Source: Parietaria judaica
Taxonomy: Eukaryota > Streptophyta > Magnoliopsida > Rosales > Urticaceae
Length of the DNA stretch: 64,000 bases
Direction: 5' to 3'
NCBI GenBank assembly: GCA_954871525.1
Contig: OX940867.1
Location: forward strand, 19,445,343 to 19,509,342
Shown here: positions 22,397 to 35,253 of the stretch, one piece after another
Layout of the letters: each line of letters begins with the position of its first letter
Numbering within the stretch: position 1 is the first letter of the stretch
Made by a program: the position numbers and the translations under genes
The notes under the pieces: generated by a model
Databases searched by the model: none
What the model was told of the DNA's origin: nothing
Seen by the model: only the letters and a program-made list of their open reading frames with translations

Positions 22397-23943
22397 TGTA
22401 TATATGCAATTTTAGAGTCATATAAAAATTGGGCCCATTTTGCCCAAAGTAAAAGCCCAACAAGGATAGTCAAAGACCCGAGGCCGACGAACCCAGACAT
22501 TGGCGAGGCCCGGAGTCAAAGAGACGAAGAAGACAAGGCCGACGAGGCGACAAGCCGATAAGGAAACAAGGCGACAATCCGATAAGGCGACGAGGCGACA
22601 AGCCGACGAGGCGACAAGCTGACAAGACGACGAGGCGACAAGCTGTCAAGGCCACTGTCGACAAGGCGTTATGATCTCGGCATCCGTCAAGGCCACTGGC
22701 GACAAGGCTTTACGATCCCGACATCCGTCAAGGCCACTGGCGACAAGGCGTAATGATCTCGGCATTCGTCAAGGCCACTGGCGACAAGGTGTTACGATCC
22801 CGGCATCCGTCAAGGCCACTGGCGACAAGGCGTATTAAGTATGCGCAAGCAACGCGCATGGACGATGCACAAGGCTAAGAGGAATGACGACCACTGCACC
22901 CGGTAAAGGAGCATGGCGATCCCGCTCCGAACAAGGCATATGGCGCACTTTTCCTTGGTCACCAAGGAACGACATACACCAATCATGTCCCTGATTTAGG
23001 GGGAAATGGTCACCACCTTTTCCTATAAATAGGAGGCTTCTCCTCCTCATTTTGGACACTTTTCCACACTTGGAATTCTCTCTCTAAAAGGAGAGCTTCT
23101 CTCTCTAGAATTCTCATTCTCCCTGCGACTTAGGTTTTGACATTCCGCTTATCGGAGTCTTGCGTATCTTAGCTCGTTAGGTACAAGGACGAAACTTGAT
23201 CCATGTCGATCGTTGTGCCTTTCCGACCTTCGATCCATGCCGACACCCAATCTTTGTCAAGGTGAGGGCCCTTGGTTGCCAATGGTCGTTGACATCGATG
23301 CCAAGACATGCCACCCCAGGCATGTCGACTCGACGCCTCCTAGCCCTGGCACCTAGTTGGTGCAACTAGCTTCGCCAGCTAGCTACGTCGACAGAGACCC
23401 CTGTCTCCGCAATCAGCTCCCGGCTTGCCCAGACAAGCTTAGGTACGTACGCCCTAACCTTCCACTTTGAACTACGTGATGACCTGATCCCTTTAGAGGG
23501 TACTTAGGCAGCCTTTCACGAGGTTCTGCATCAAATATTTTTACCCTTTATCTTTTCCCATCTTCAAGCATATACAATGACAAGAGTCATAGAGGCGTCA
23601 GAGGTTCAATCCTCTGATTCTCCTAGACGTGTTCTACATGTGCATGTTACAGGAATGTCTTGCCATCAAGAACGATGCCGCCAAGGCCAACGACCTCGGG
23701 CCTAGGGTTCGCCATGGATCCATCTCTCTATGGTGACGTCCTTACTTAGAGGTTCGTCGGAGACAACCACCTCAAGTCAATGCTCATTAGTACAGCTCAT
23801 GCCACGCTGGAAGCGACTGTCCACCTTCAGCTAAGTCAACCTTCATTGATTCATCACTCAATTATCCAAGTATTCGTCGGGTCCCGCTCGTGGCCCGGAC
23901 CTTGGATCCGTGTCTAAGTTAAAGCCATTTTTACGCATTAACA
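22397..23943 (+). repeat. 3' LTR of the gypsy-like element, uninterrupted
   Basis: 1547 bp, TG...CA. It carries the GACAAGGCGAC low-complexity stretch, the 41-bp array (about 22648-22830), TATA box at 23022 and a CT-rich leader at about 23070-23130. It shows many substitutions against the left LTR, so the element is older than the copia inside it. The intact reading across about 23634 shows what the copia insertion disrupted. Confidence 0.93.
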
Positions 23944-24059
23944 GTGACTATTAAACCTTTATGACGATCCAGACTAACCAAAAACCTCATCTTCGGCCGA
24001 GTAACGAATCTATATATATATATAAAAGCAAAATAAACACAGCCCCAAAAAACACACAT

Positions 24060-27000
24060 TTTTTACTACGTTCTTTTTTCTCTTTTTTTTTTTGAATTAT
24101 TTTTAATTAAAGTAAATTAAACAAGTGTTTTCTTTTATTCGGTCGTCGCGTCTTCTGTTGAGGCAAAGCATCCCCTCTTCCAAGAGGAGCGTCTCCTCGC
24201 CGTTGGTTTCCATATTTTCCCAATAGTCTACTCATTCCCTTTAATCTGAGAGTTTCTTTTTTCCCCTCCAACCGTTCCTCATGGAGTTTTTCCTTTTCCC
24301 TTCCCTAAGCCTCTCAAATACAATGACGACGAATCTCTCGGAAGATGGAGTTAAAATATTCTGCCGACACTCTAAGGTAATTTCTGATGTTAATCGTCGA
24401 ATCCAAACGCAGTGACTGATTTGGTTTCGATACCAATCGCAACAACTCTTTGTCTCTCTCTCTTTCGTCTCTGTAAATCTCTTGTCTTTTTTGTTTTTCA
24501 TTTTTATTTTGATTTTGTCTCCGCCTCAATCCATTAAGATACATCAGGTTGCATGCCCTTCGTGTGGCGGCTGCCGTCAACGTAAGCCAAACCAAAAGGG
24601 CCTACAACTTGATTTGTATATCCAGTTACTGGATTTTGATAGTCTTTGCAACACTGCAGCGCCGCAATTCCTCAGGTCTCTCCACAACGAACCGCACGAC
24701 TTCTCGAACGTTCAACCCTGCTCCTATTCATTCTCTCTTACTCCGTTAGTTTGATGTGAATTTTTCCTATGATGCTAAACATACGTGTGCGACTTCTCGG
24801 AGACCACCGTCACTGGTGAGTTATTTTGAATGTTTCTATCGATGGTTTTTAATTTTTTTAATGTCTTCAAATTTTTCTTTACAACACTAATTTTCTATAT
24901 TAGTTTCAATTTCTTTTGGTGCATTGTGATTTTTTATTATGGTTTTCGATCGTCCTAATTATTTGCTTATCAAGAAATTTTTTGATAACGGTAATCGGGC
25001 TAATGCCTTATTCGATTTGTTGCAAACACAGAAATATGTCATTTTCCAGTGTTTTTGAATTTATATATATATATATATAAGTATTCCATGTTTAATTTGT
25101 GTGTTTGTTGTGATTTTTTTGTAGCAAATATTGATCCTTGCCGATCTCAGCAGCAGAAAACAAAAAATATAGCATCAGGTCAATTCTGTCACAAGCTCGA
25201 GGCTCTAATAGAACAAGAAACTTAGTATATTCAATTTCAATTAATCTGGTTGAAAATGGCAGGGAAAGGAATTAAACAAGAATGGAATGAGAACTTTGCG
25301 CTCAAATTTACCGAGGGCGCTTCTAAGCGACACGAATCTCTACAACAAAATAATTTATACGGTTTCTTTGGTTTTTTTTTTTCTTTTGAATTTTCTGTTT
25401 TGATTCAATGTGGAACGATTTGAATTTTCTGATTGAATTTATTGGCTGGTGTTGGATTGAATTTCATATAGATTTAGAATTTCGTATTTATTTTGGCTTT
25501 AAGAGGGGAGTTTAGGTTGAGGACTGGAGTAGGGCAATAAGGCCTTTCGGAGGGTAGAAGAAGAATATCTGGAAATCAAACCACTAAGCATGTATTTATG
25601 CTGTCACTGATTTAGAATTCCCTTAATTTCGGTTTGCTCTCAATATCGCAATCTCTTCGTCACTAAGTACAGCTGATCAAGATTGTGAATGTCATTTTTT
25701 GCCTCATTATTTATGACTCGCGATGCAAAAGGTATATCGATATGCTGATGGAATCCCACTTATTTTACGTGAAACCGACTCTTAATGCTGATGGACTCGA
25801 ATCCTCTGAAGCGACGATAAGTAGTTACAAACAAGATTCACTTAAGGTAATGTTCACCCTACTTCTTGGTATGTTTTATGCGTCCATCATCATTTTATAA
25901 TCATGATCATATCTTTTATTAAGAGTTTCGCTGTAAGTCATGAACAAACCGTCCACTGTCCATAATTCATTTAAAGTATTTCTTTTCACTGTATGATTAG
26001 TTCATTCGAAAAACATTGTTAAAGAAGAAAAAAATATATTCCACTGCTTACTCTAATCACTCATTGTAAGCTATTCATATGATCCAGATAATCTTAGTAC
26101 TTATTAGTTTTCAATTTACTCTTTTTTCTCTAATAAGTTATTCAGATTTTGAAATAATTTTGGCAGGTAATATGATTTGGACATCATGTAATGGGGTTTC
26201 TGAATTAAGGCTTTTAGCAACTGCAATGTTGGTTTAGGCCACGACAGAAAGTTACAATGCAAAGTCTCTTAAAGGTCTATTTTCTATATCCAAAGGTAAA
26301 GTTATTAGAAATCAAGGAAATTCTTAACGTTATTTTTTTTGTGAAAATTAAAGTTTAATGGTTGTTAATCCTATGATTCACCAATCGAGCCATTAATTAT
26401 GTTATTCACTTCCCAGATTATGTCTGTCCCTGCGAGAGTTTTCTCTGTACAAAATTCCAACGCCTGTGACTACTACGTACCAACAAACACGCTGACCCTT
26501 TTGCTTCTGCACCACAATAGCGCACGACTACTTTGATAGACTGAAGCCACTAATGCGGTAAGTCGCTTTGAACACTTTTATAGCTATTCAACTATTTTTT
26601 ACACATTTTTGTTTACATTATTTAGTTCAAATTATTGTCTTCAGATATTATCTACTATGAGACAGTTTTAGTTATATGTCTGATCCTTAACTAGAAAGGG
26701 TGATAAATCTGATTAATTTTGTGGGTTGATATGGCTTTAAAAAAATCATTTTGTATGTCCTTAAAGATGACATGTATCAAAATTTCCGAAAGAAAACACG
26801 AATATTTAACTCTTAAATTTTATTCTTACAGTTTCATAGTTAGATTAAATTTAACATTGATTTATTTTTTAGGAATTTCTTTTCAGCAGGAACTATTAAC
26901 AACAACCCGATTTCCTTGGTAGACACCTATGGATTATTTTACATTTGCATTTTGAAGGTTTATCCTATTGCGATGCTAAACTTATTCATGGTTTTCACTA

Positions 27001-28751
27001 ATTAAACTCCCGTTAGCCACACTTACTTTGAGGAGAATAACCACCATGATGGTTTGCTGTCTCTTTTGTGCCTACGGTGAGCAATGCAATTTATCTTCTC
27101 CAAGATCCTTTATAGATATATTATATATATGCAGTTAATTAATCAATATTATTTGTATTTTAAGCATACTTTTGTTCTAAACTTACTTTAACGTGAATTC
27201 ATTGCTGCTAAGGGTAGACTTTTTATTTTTCTTTTTCCAGTATATACATATTTATTTCTTAACTTGAGTAAGCAATTATGTTATGCATATTTTTTATTTT
27301 TTCAGTTAGTAATAAGGAATAAAATATTATAGTGAAAGGGTTAATGCTCTAAGAGTTTTATAAAAGAGAGTGATTTACTCCAGCTGTTGGACTAAAGCCC
27401 ACGCCACTTCATAATGAGGAAGTGTCGCTTATGGAATGATAGGAGCATTATTCCATCTTCAAGCACCCCAGTTTTTTAATAATTTGTTCAAATTTTTATA
27501 TTATATTTTTAAGTTATTGTAATCAAATATCTGAACTATTTGATATATCAAGAGATATTTTAAATCATAAAAAGAAAATACTAATTTTTTATTCTATATG
27601 CTGGTTAGGGAAACGTGCTCGACCATTACCTTGCCTCGAAATTGAGCCTCTTTCCCATGGTAACTCCCAATCTCACAGTGTCAATTTCCTTGAATACTGT
27701 CATTTTTCAGTTGTTAGTGAGCTTTGAGTTTTAGAATATGCTTCCACTCTTTTGAGGTCGTTAAAGAACATATATCAGGGAGAGTTTATCTTTACTGTTG
27801 AATAAGTAATGATTTTAACGTAAAGTAGTTATTTCTGGCTTCTAGAGAAATATCTCATTGGAATATTTTTGTTAACACATCATGCAATTCTTATAGCTGA
27901 TTTCATATACAAATTATATGTGCACTTCACAATGACTATGATATAAGCTTTCATTCTTTTTCTCAAATTGTTGAACTATTGTAAAGAAATTACAAACAAA
28001 TAAATAAAAACAAAAAATCGAATATTGCATTTCGGCATTCTTATAATGAAAACCGAATACATTATTTAAAAGATGAAAACATTTAACATATAATATAACC
28101 AATAGTTGTTTTTGGTTGCTTTAATATCGGTTTTCGTTTACCACATTTACCGTTTTAAGATTCACTACACATAATTATTATACAAAGATTATTATACAAA
28201 GAAGTAATGAAGTTATATAATACATAAATAATATTAATAGAGTTTTTACAAGGCCGCACAATATTAAAACAGGAAGTGATAACCCAAAAAGATTACTAAT
28301 AAAAATAAGTACTAAGTTTTTATCTTTTCTAACATTTAAGTTCCAAGTTGTTATCATCGACAACGGCATCAATGAACATATGTTGCCAGGATATAATACT
28401 TAGAAAGAGGAATGAGTAAAAAAGTATTTTCGACATTGTGAAAAGTATGACTACTACGGATAAAAAATATAAATCATAAGATTTATTGATAAAGCGGTAT
28501 AACCGGGCATTCGGTTACAGTTTTAATACCAAAATAATCGAAAAACCCTATTTTAATCTACTCCATGCATTTGGTTATTTTTTTGTGTATTCGGTTTCTA
28601 ACCGCTTTATTTTGGTTTACGATTTAATAGACACCGATTCAATCGATTTTTCAGTCAAACATTTGGTTAGTGATTTCTTTTGTTCACCCCTACACAAAAG
28701 AAGTGAACCAACAATAATTTAAAAAGATGAAGCAAGAAACCAACTAATGAT
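24060..28751. other. Helitron interior, no gene recognised
   Basis: AT-rich with many splice-site-like words (for example GGTAAGTC at about 26558) and only very short ORFs (24241-24501 minus, 24482-24754 plus, 25685-25900 plus). It could contain pieces of captured host genes, as Helitrons often do, but I recognise none. Around 28480-28700 a stretch rich in CGGTT, ending TTGTTCACCCCTACA-like, resembles a hAT-type MITE end; no partner end was found. Confidence 0.4.
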
Positions 28752-28756
28752 TAATC

Positions 28757-31507
28757 TATTGGACATATGTGTCCTTAAACCAGATATTTTATCCATTTGT
28801 AAAAGATTATGACAAGTCGTTGAATAAAGATGATACTTATTATGATAATCTTATTATAGTTTCTGGTAGGGTAAAATAGAATGTTTGATCCATAGTTCAT
28901 AAAGGATGCAATTATGAATTATTATCACAACAGAGTCAATGTGAAGAAGAATTAATAATCATAATAAATGAACTTAAAATGTCCGTGACCTGATTAACTG
29001 GGTGGGATCCCATTAATCGTACAAGGTCATTAATGTGACTAAGTGACAATCCTATTCTGGATTTTGTGTGTGTCACACTCACTAGAAGTGCATTAAGTAT
29101 GAAGTGTCTTCATACTGGACTGGACCTGACTTAAACTCCGGAAGTTATCATATAAGACCGACACTGATAACTTGGAGTTGAGTCACTAGTAGATGATCAA
29201 ATGGATATTCGATCTAAGTCCTGAGTGATCTTGAGTCCAAGCTGCTGGCTTGATTGTTCTTTGATTTAACCGTTAAAGAACACGAAATATTACCGCTGTT
29301 CCCAACACTATTATTTTGGGAACATGATAGTCAGCAGTAAGGGTAGCTTGGTCATAGACATGGGCATCACACAACTCTCTTCAGAGTCATGATGATTCCT
29401 TTGATTGTCGGTGGTGAGAAGTGAGAGGTACCCGTGCGCAACTTATGAATCGAAACCATAAGTAGATTACTCATAATATTACTGACTGAGTCAAGGATGA
29501 AAATGCAATGAGGGGCATAACGGTAGAAACCGCCTGCTCGTGTGTGGATCATCAAGTGAAAGATCAATAACCCGAATTTGATTGTATCAATGGACACCCT
29601 GATGTTATAAAGGGAATAATATATACCGTATCACTAAAGAGTGCAGCCTTGGGTCTATAGTGGAATCACTTCGAGGTTTGACGAACAACTAGCAGTTCGT
29701 TGGAGCTTAAGTGATACGGGTCCATGGTCCCCAGGATAGCTCCGTAACGGATGATACGTACGTGATTAAAATACATTCTGGATAATGTTTAATCATTTGG
29801 CTTGACTTATAAAACTGAAAGGTCTGTGGCAGACGTCAGATAGTTTTATCGTTAGCGTGGCAAAAGTACCATATTTTGGTACACGAAATTAACTGACAAA
29901 AAAAAGTTAGAATTTAGATTTTCTATCAGCATCATGTTGTTGGAAATTAAATTCTAAGTAACTTTTCTTTTTGAACCAAGTCATTTCGACTTACGGTTAG
30001 TGATTTATGGATTTTCTAAGTTTGTGATCGGTTCGATGAACTTTGAAATTAAATCACATGTCACGAATTTAAATGATAGTGTGGCACCATGACATTTTAA
30101 TGTGTGATATTGAGATCAGGAAATATTAATATAATTTAATTATTTGGATTTAATTATTAATATCTTATTAATAATTAATTAATAATTAATAGATTTATAT
30201 TAATAAATAAAAATATTTATTTATATATATATTTATATGTGTAAATTCGAATTAGGGTTTCATGATATGAAACCCTAGCTAAATTCGAATGATATGATTT
30301 GGTCTTTCCATATTTGCGGCATAAGTACCAAATGTTTTGGTATTTTAGCAAATCCCTAAAATCAATTTAATTCATTGGATCGGTTATGATTGAATATCAA
30401 CCGTTGGATTAGGATATTGATAAATTCGAAATTAATAACTTGGTGACCAAGTTTCATTTTTCGAATTTGGTTAATTAATTATATCCGTTAGATCGGTCTA
30501 AGATTTAATCTTTACCGTTGGATTGAAAATTAATTAATTATATATATTTATATATTTTTCGTATTATGGTTTATGGATAAATTCGAAATTGTTTTTAATA
30601 AATCTTTTTATATTTGATTTTAGCCTAAACTAATTTGATCAATTAGATCGGTTTAAAGATTTATCTCAACCGTTGGATCTAGATAATGATAATTCGAATT
30701 TTAATATATATATATATATATATAATTCGAATTTTATAAAGATAAGGAGATAAGATTGGATTTTTTGATTTTATCCTAATCTTTCTTATTTAATTAAATC
30801 CCTAATTAATTATATCCATTGAATTTAGATGATATTAAATCTGGACCATTGGATTAAGATAATTAATTATATTTAATATATGAAATTAAAAAATTAGGGA
30901 GGAAATTTCTCCAATTCGGTTACGGTTTGAGCCTATAAATAGGAGGCTCATTCTACACATTTTTCACACCTTTCCCCAGAGAAAAATTCGAACTCTCCCT
31001 CTCCTTCAGGGTCTTCCAATTTTCTCTCTGATCTCTCTTTTCTGGTTCGGCTTAGGAGACTATTTCTCCGGAAGCTTAAAAAGAACCATCTGTTAAAATT
31101 TTGCGACGGAGTCCTGCCGGCGAAGCCCACGCTTCGGTACGAGGATTCCAGGAGAATATCCCGGAAGATCACGGGAGTTTCTCTCAGCACCGGCGGAGCC
31201 CTGCCCGATTCAGAACGCGCAGCCGGAAGTCGTCAATAGAGGTACGGCCTTATGCATTGGGTTAATAAATGCAACCATTTATTGCTTTCTATTTATTTCC
31301 TATTATGACTAGATTATTAATAATGTTTTATGAATATTAAATTACATAATATTTATCAGATCTTGGGAAATGCTTATTATCCGATATCCGGACCGTTGGA
31401 TTGATAACAAGTTATTCCGCTTTAAATTAATTTTTAAATGTTACCCGGGCGGTTCGGAGGTACAATTCGTGATAATTTTCAAGGAATTCGAGACGTGATT
31501 CCCAACA
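28757..31507 (+). repeat. Solo LTR of the same copia family as 3787-14442
   Basis: 2751 bp, inverse orientation to the nested copia, from TATTGGACATATGTG to CCCAACA. Perfect 5-bp duplication TAATC at 28752-28756 and 31508-31512. It is homologous over its full length to 3787-6463 and 11705-14442 but more diverged. Solo LTRs arise by recombination between the two LTRs of a full element. Confidence 0.95.
30933..30940 (+). promoter_or_regulatory. TATA box of the solo copia LTR
   Basis: CTATAAAT within GAGCCTATAAATAGGAGGC, followed by a CT-rich leader. Conserved in all copies of this LTR, including the truncated one near 40910 (GCCTATAAATAAAATGC). Confidence 0.7.
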
Positions 31508-31512
31508 TAATC

Positions 31513-31813
31513 AATGTTTGATTGATGAATGCATTTTTAACGTCTTCATGGGGTATAATTTGTGTTATACATATGGGTATTTTTGTATATAATTTCTAAA
31601 GGAGTTAAAGTGTTTAAGTAGTGATAAAAAATATAAGTAGTAATACATCTTTAAAAAAATTGTTCATTTTGATTATATGTATGCGTGTAGATTTTTGGAA
31701 ATTAAAAATAATTCAAAAAAATGAGAAAAAAAATGAGGTGAAAAATTGTTGTGTTTTAAATTCATGATTATTTTACAACTTCAGTTTGTATGCTCCAAAA
31801 CACAAGTTTCCAC
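31513..31813. other. Short Helitron segment between solo LTR and MITE
   Basis: AT-rich, no ORF, no repeats recognised. Confidence 0.4.
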
Positions 31814-32064
31814 GAAATTATTCCTGGTTTTAATAAATTTCAAAATTATGCCCCAAAACACTTTTAGTCTTTAAGTCAAACACTTTAGTTCTTCAAATTA
31901 GACAGTTTTCTATTTAGACACTTTTAGTCTTTAATTTAAACACTTTTGTTCTTAATGTTAGACAGTTTAAATTTAGAAAATTATACAGAAAAATTGTCTA
32001 AAAACTTTTGGTCTTTAAATCAAACACTTTTGGGGCATAATTTATTAAAATCAGGAATAATTTC
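31814..32064. mobile_element. Foldback MITE of about 250 bp
   Basis: GAAATTATTCCTGGTTTTAA at 31814 pairs with TTAAAATCAGGAATAATTTC ending at 32064. The arms extend about 45-50 bp with small mismatches through ATGCCCCAAAACACTTT and AAACACTTTTGGGGCAT. The centre holds three or four copies of a CACTTTTAGTCTTTAA-type word. No clear target duplication was found and the superfamily is not assigned. Confidence 0.7.
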
Positions 32065-32080
32065 GTTCAAACATACCTAT

Positions 32081-33567
32081 TGTTACGGGTATTTTACTTA
32101 ATTGGTTTTTATTAATTAACAAAAGAAAAGTTATTTAAATTAATTTTTCTTTCATTAATTATGATCAATTCGCCCAAAATATTTACCGGAAGTCCGTTTT
32201 AAAAAAAACAAAGGGTCCAGAGGATCCCAAAAATATCAAAACTACCAAAATAGATATAAAATTTATGAAAAACAGCTTCGGGAAACACCCGGGGCCTCCG
32301 GGACACGCCTGGAAACACCCAAGCGGGCCCTACAGGCCCCAAGAGCCACCCGAGTGGGACCTACAGCCCCCAAGGGCCACCTGACACGCGCCAGAGGCTC
32401 GGCAGGCCCCTAAGGGTCACCTTTGACCCCGCCACGTGGCGGCCTCCCATTGGGCGCGAGAAACCCACGTAGCCAACCAGAAAACACCACGCGGACGCTG
32501 ACGAAGGCGCTGACGTCAGCCCTGGCTCCGACGCGTGCGGGTGCGTCGCCGCTCTGAACGGCCTAAAAATTGTGGCGTTGGATCGGCCACATCCGGGGGA
32601 CCCAGAAAAACATATAATATTACCTCGGGGGGCTTCCCGGAGTAATAATTATTCTCGTTTTAACCTCGGGACCCTCCTATAAATAGAGTCGTGATTTTCA
32701 CTTAACGGTAACTCGATTCTCACCACGAGAACTCGCCTAAAAATATCTCTACTCCCTCTAAACTCGCCTCCCCCTCAAATATCACTCTAATGTTGAGCGT
32801 CAGAGGTGAATCAGGGGGTACCCCTCGGTTCTCCCTGACCTCGGGTGTTGTTTTGTCCAGGTTCGGAGAGCGAGAAATCACACTAGAGCGGAAGCCCTGG
32901 GGAAATTTCCGGTGTCGATTACTATCCCCCTGTTAGGACCTGTTCTACTTGGTGTTCGTGCTATCTCTCAGTCTATTATCTCTAGCGGATATACCGACTT
33001 TGCGGATAAACCAAAGACCAGTATCAAGCCCCACGATACAGGACGAGGGATCTAAATCTCCGGGAATTATCCGAAGGTCTTAAACACGGAGAGGTTCACA
33101 TAAGGCGGAAGCCCTGGAGAAAATTCTGGCACGATCTAAGACCCTCCTTGCCAAGGTTCTAGATCCCTGAGGTGCTTGTTCTATCCACCAGTCTTGTATC
33201 TTAGACAGATATACTGACTACGCGGATAGACCGAGGACCCGGATCTGTCCCCGTGACGCCGGTCGAGGGTCTGGTCCACCAGGGTTTACTGGAAAGTCGA
33301 TACTGTGATCCCCCATACACAGTGGTCATGAATCCGTTTTTGGTGTCCCGAACCTGTAATCCGGGCCAGGCCAAGTCCTGGCCCTTTAGCGACAGGTAGT
33401 GGAGTTTACCACGGATTTTTGGTCCTAAGTCAGTGGAGGGTCCGTTTGACTCGAAAATCCAGGAGCCCAAGCCCGAGAGTCATAAAAAGTCAACAAGACG
33501 ACATTGGGCCCGGCCGAACACGAGCAATTGGGCCGCTGAGTGTTTGAAGCATTTTTCTTCCTCAACA
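32081..33567 (+). repeat. Solo LTR, second family
   Basis: TGTTACGGGT...CCTCAACA, 1487 bp, with a perfect 5-bp duplication CCTAT at 32076-32080 and 33568-33572. TATA-like CCTATAAATAGAG at about 32674-32686. Two related blocks containing GGATATACCGACTTTGCGGA and AGATATACTGACTACGCGGA (about 32990 and 33210) repeat inside it. Its right half is homologous, in inverted orientation, to the direct repeats at 33997 and 38839. Confidence 0.92.
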
Positions 33568-33572
33568 CCTAT

Positions 33573-33822
33573 TAAGGCATACAAATTGAAGTTTCCCTAT
33601 ATAAATATATATAGAGGTTCGTAAACAAAAATAGTATGTGCAAATTGATAGTTCATACATATATTCAATAATTTATATTTTTATGTTATGATTTGAATAA
33701 GAAAATGAATTTTTTTTAAAAAAAATTGCTTAGTTGAATGATATTGGTCTTTCATTTACAACTTAAAATCAAAGTAAGAGCTTCTAAATTTTTTTGCAAA
33801 AAATGAAAAATAATATTTTATT
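33573..33822. other. 3' part of the Helitron
   Basis: AT-rich, no gene. A near-palindrome CTATATAAATATATATAG lies near 33597. Confidence 0.4.
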
Positions 33823-33852
33823 ACCACCGTGCGAAGCGGGGTGTTGGTCTAG
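33823..33852 (+). other. Helitron 3' terminus: hairpin and CTAG
   Basis: Stem CACCGTGC/GCGGGGTG with a GAA loop (one mismatch, one wobble) and then TTGGTCTAG, followed by T. This is the usual Helitron termination structure. Confidence 0.65.
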
Positions 33853-33996
33853 TAGTTTGCATATAATCGAGTTTTTTCATACCCACAGTTTGATCTTGGC
33901 CATCCTCTAGGATTATATACCTAGCACTCCCATCTCTCTTTACATGGAACATATTTAATAACAGAATTGTGATATTAATAATGCGCTAATCTCGGT

Positions 33997-34657
33997 TGAC
34001 ATTTGATTCATAATTCCGACAATCGCTTTCTTTTATATAATATATCAAATTTATAATTTTCATAGAAATACGTTGTTGATGCTGTATTTTAGATCAAACA
34101 ATGTAGTGGCCTATTGCTTGTGTTGGACCGGGCCCAATGTCATTTTGTGGACTTTGGTGGGCTTCGGAAAAGAATCCCTGGCACCTAGGGTCGAACAGAT
34201 CATCCGCTGTCCGCGGACCGGGGATCTGGGCCACCACGCTACATGTTACCGCAGGGCGTGGAATGGACAAGGCCCGGGTTACTGGTCTGGGGCGCCACGC
34301 AGATCAGGTCTTCACGAATGGGAGATCACAGTTTCAACCTTTCAGTCGACCCTGGTAGATCAGACCCTCGACTTGTGCTACTTATCCCAGTCCGGGTCGT
34401 ATGGTCTATCCGCAAAGTTAGTATATCTGATCTGAGATACAAGACTGAGGGACAGAACAAGCACCGCACGGATGCGGGACCTTGACAGGGGGGTCGCAAA
34501 TGTGTAAAGGAAAGAGATAGATTTCATCGTATTAATGTATATTCATGAGGACAAAATCGTAACTCAATAAATAGCCCCTTATTTTTTCAAGTATTAGAAG
34601 TAACTGGTAAAATATGAGACTTAAATCTCGCCGAGTTTGGTTGGGTCGATGAGGTCA
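33997..34657 (-). repeat. LTR-like direct repeat, copy A
   Basis: 661 bp closely matching 38839-39501. Ends read TGACATTTG...GAGGTCA (TG...CA on either strand). The middle, reverse-complemented, matches the right half of the solo LTR at 32081-33567 (CTTGTTCT...CAGTCTTGTATCT). No matching 5-bp flanks, primer-binding site or polypurine tract was found next to either copy, so these may be degraded LTRs or a plain duplication. Confidence 0.75.
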
Positions 34658-35253
34658 TTTTTGGGTGGGAGGCGACGGGGCTGTCGAGGGTGGTGACAAA
34701 ACTGGCCTAGACGGGCATGATGACGCCGTGACGTGACACGGCGGGCCGTTCCGATTGTAGATTGTTTTTTTTTCTCTTTTGTATATATGTAGTTGTTTGC
34801 ACTGTACATCTCTCTTTTTTGTCTGGGGTTTTCAGCTCGTACTGCGCTGCATGTGGCGCGATTTTTGTATGTACCTTCAGAGGTATTTGTATATATATGC
34901 TGACATGCCCGGTCTTTGTGGAGATATGTTGGCTTTACATTGCCTTCCATGTTTATTATCGTTGTTGCACTTTTCTTTGCGCGTGCCAGATTCCATGCTT
35001 GTTTGACATGTTTTTTCAGTCTATTGTAGGCATTCGCGTTTGAGCGATTCACGCGTCTAGATTGCCGATATCATGTTGTTTGGTTTTAGTCGGGGTTTTG
35101 AACTTAGGTGTGTCCACCCCCAAGCGTTTGCCGAGTTTTTACGCTTTGAGTGGCTTAGTATTTCGGACTTAATGCTAGGGTCGAATTCCTGGTCCTTACG
35201 GTCGGGGTTCGCGCCTTAGCGTCTAGCCCCCCGAGCTCTTTTGCCGGCGTTTG
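34658..35253. other. Flank of the gypsy fragment, no gene
   Basis: Region downstream of the integrase in minus orientation. Overlapping small ORFs on both strands show no domain. Probably the 3' non-coding part of the gypsy element. Confidence 0.4.

Larger units (their letters stand above)
2650..23943 (+). mobile_element. Non-autonomous Ty3/gypsy-like LTR retrotransposon, split by a nested copia element
   Basis: Two direct LTRs begin TGT(T)ATATGC and end CATTAACA. The left one is interrupted at 3786/14443; the right one is 22397-23943. The flanking 5 bp are GTTAC (2645-2649) and GTGAC (23944-23948), a target duplication with one mismatch. A primer-binding site TTTGGCGCTAGAAGGA follows the left LTR at 14756, and a 15-G polypurine tract precedes the right LTR, so the element is in plus orientation. 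The internal part (14755-22396) has no gag, protease, reverse transcriptase or integrase that I can recognise. It holds tandem repeats on the sense strand and a decayed antisense ORF. This fits a non-autonomous derivative of the Tat group, where antisense ORFs are known. The lineage is an inference. Confidence 0.85.
24009..33852 (+). mobile_element. Helitron-like element, non-autonomous, carrying later insertions
   Basis: The 5' end is TCTATATATATATATATAAA preceded by A. The 3' end is CTAG (33849-33852) followed by T, with a hairpin CACCGTGC-GAA-GCGGGGTG just upstream. A|TC...CTAG|T is the Helitron signature (insertion between A and T, no target duplication). Length is about 9.8 kb, of which 2.75 kb and 1.49 kb are solo LTRs and about 0.25 kb is a MITE. 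No Rep/helicase ORF was found. The two ends could in principle belong to different Helitrons. Confidence 0.55.

Noticed and set aside
33590..33620. A second Helitron 5' end on the minus strand
   Set aside because: TCTATATATATTTATATAG is present but not preceded by A, and no partner 3' end was found.
34621..35052. 143-codon minus-strand ORF
   Set aside because: No domain, crosses into direct repeat A, low-complexity and overlapped by ORFs on the other strand.
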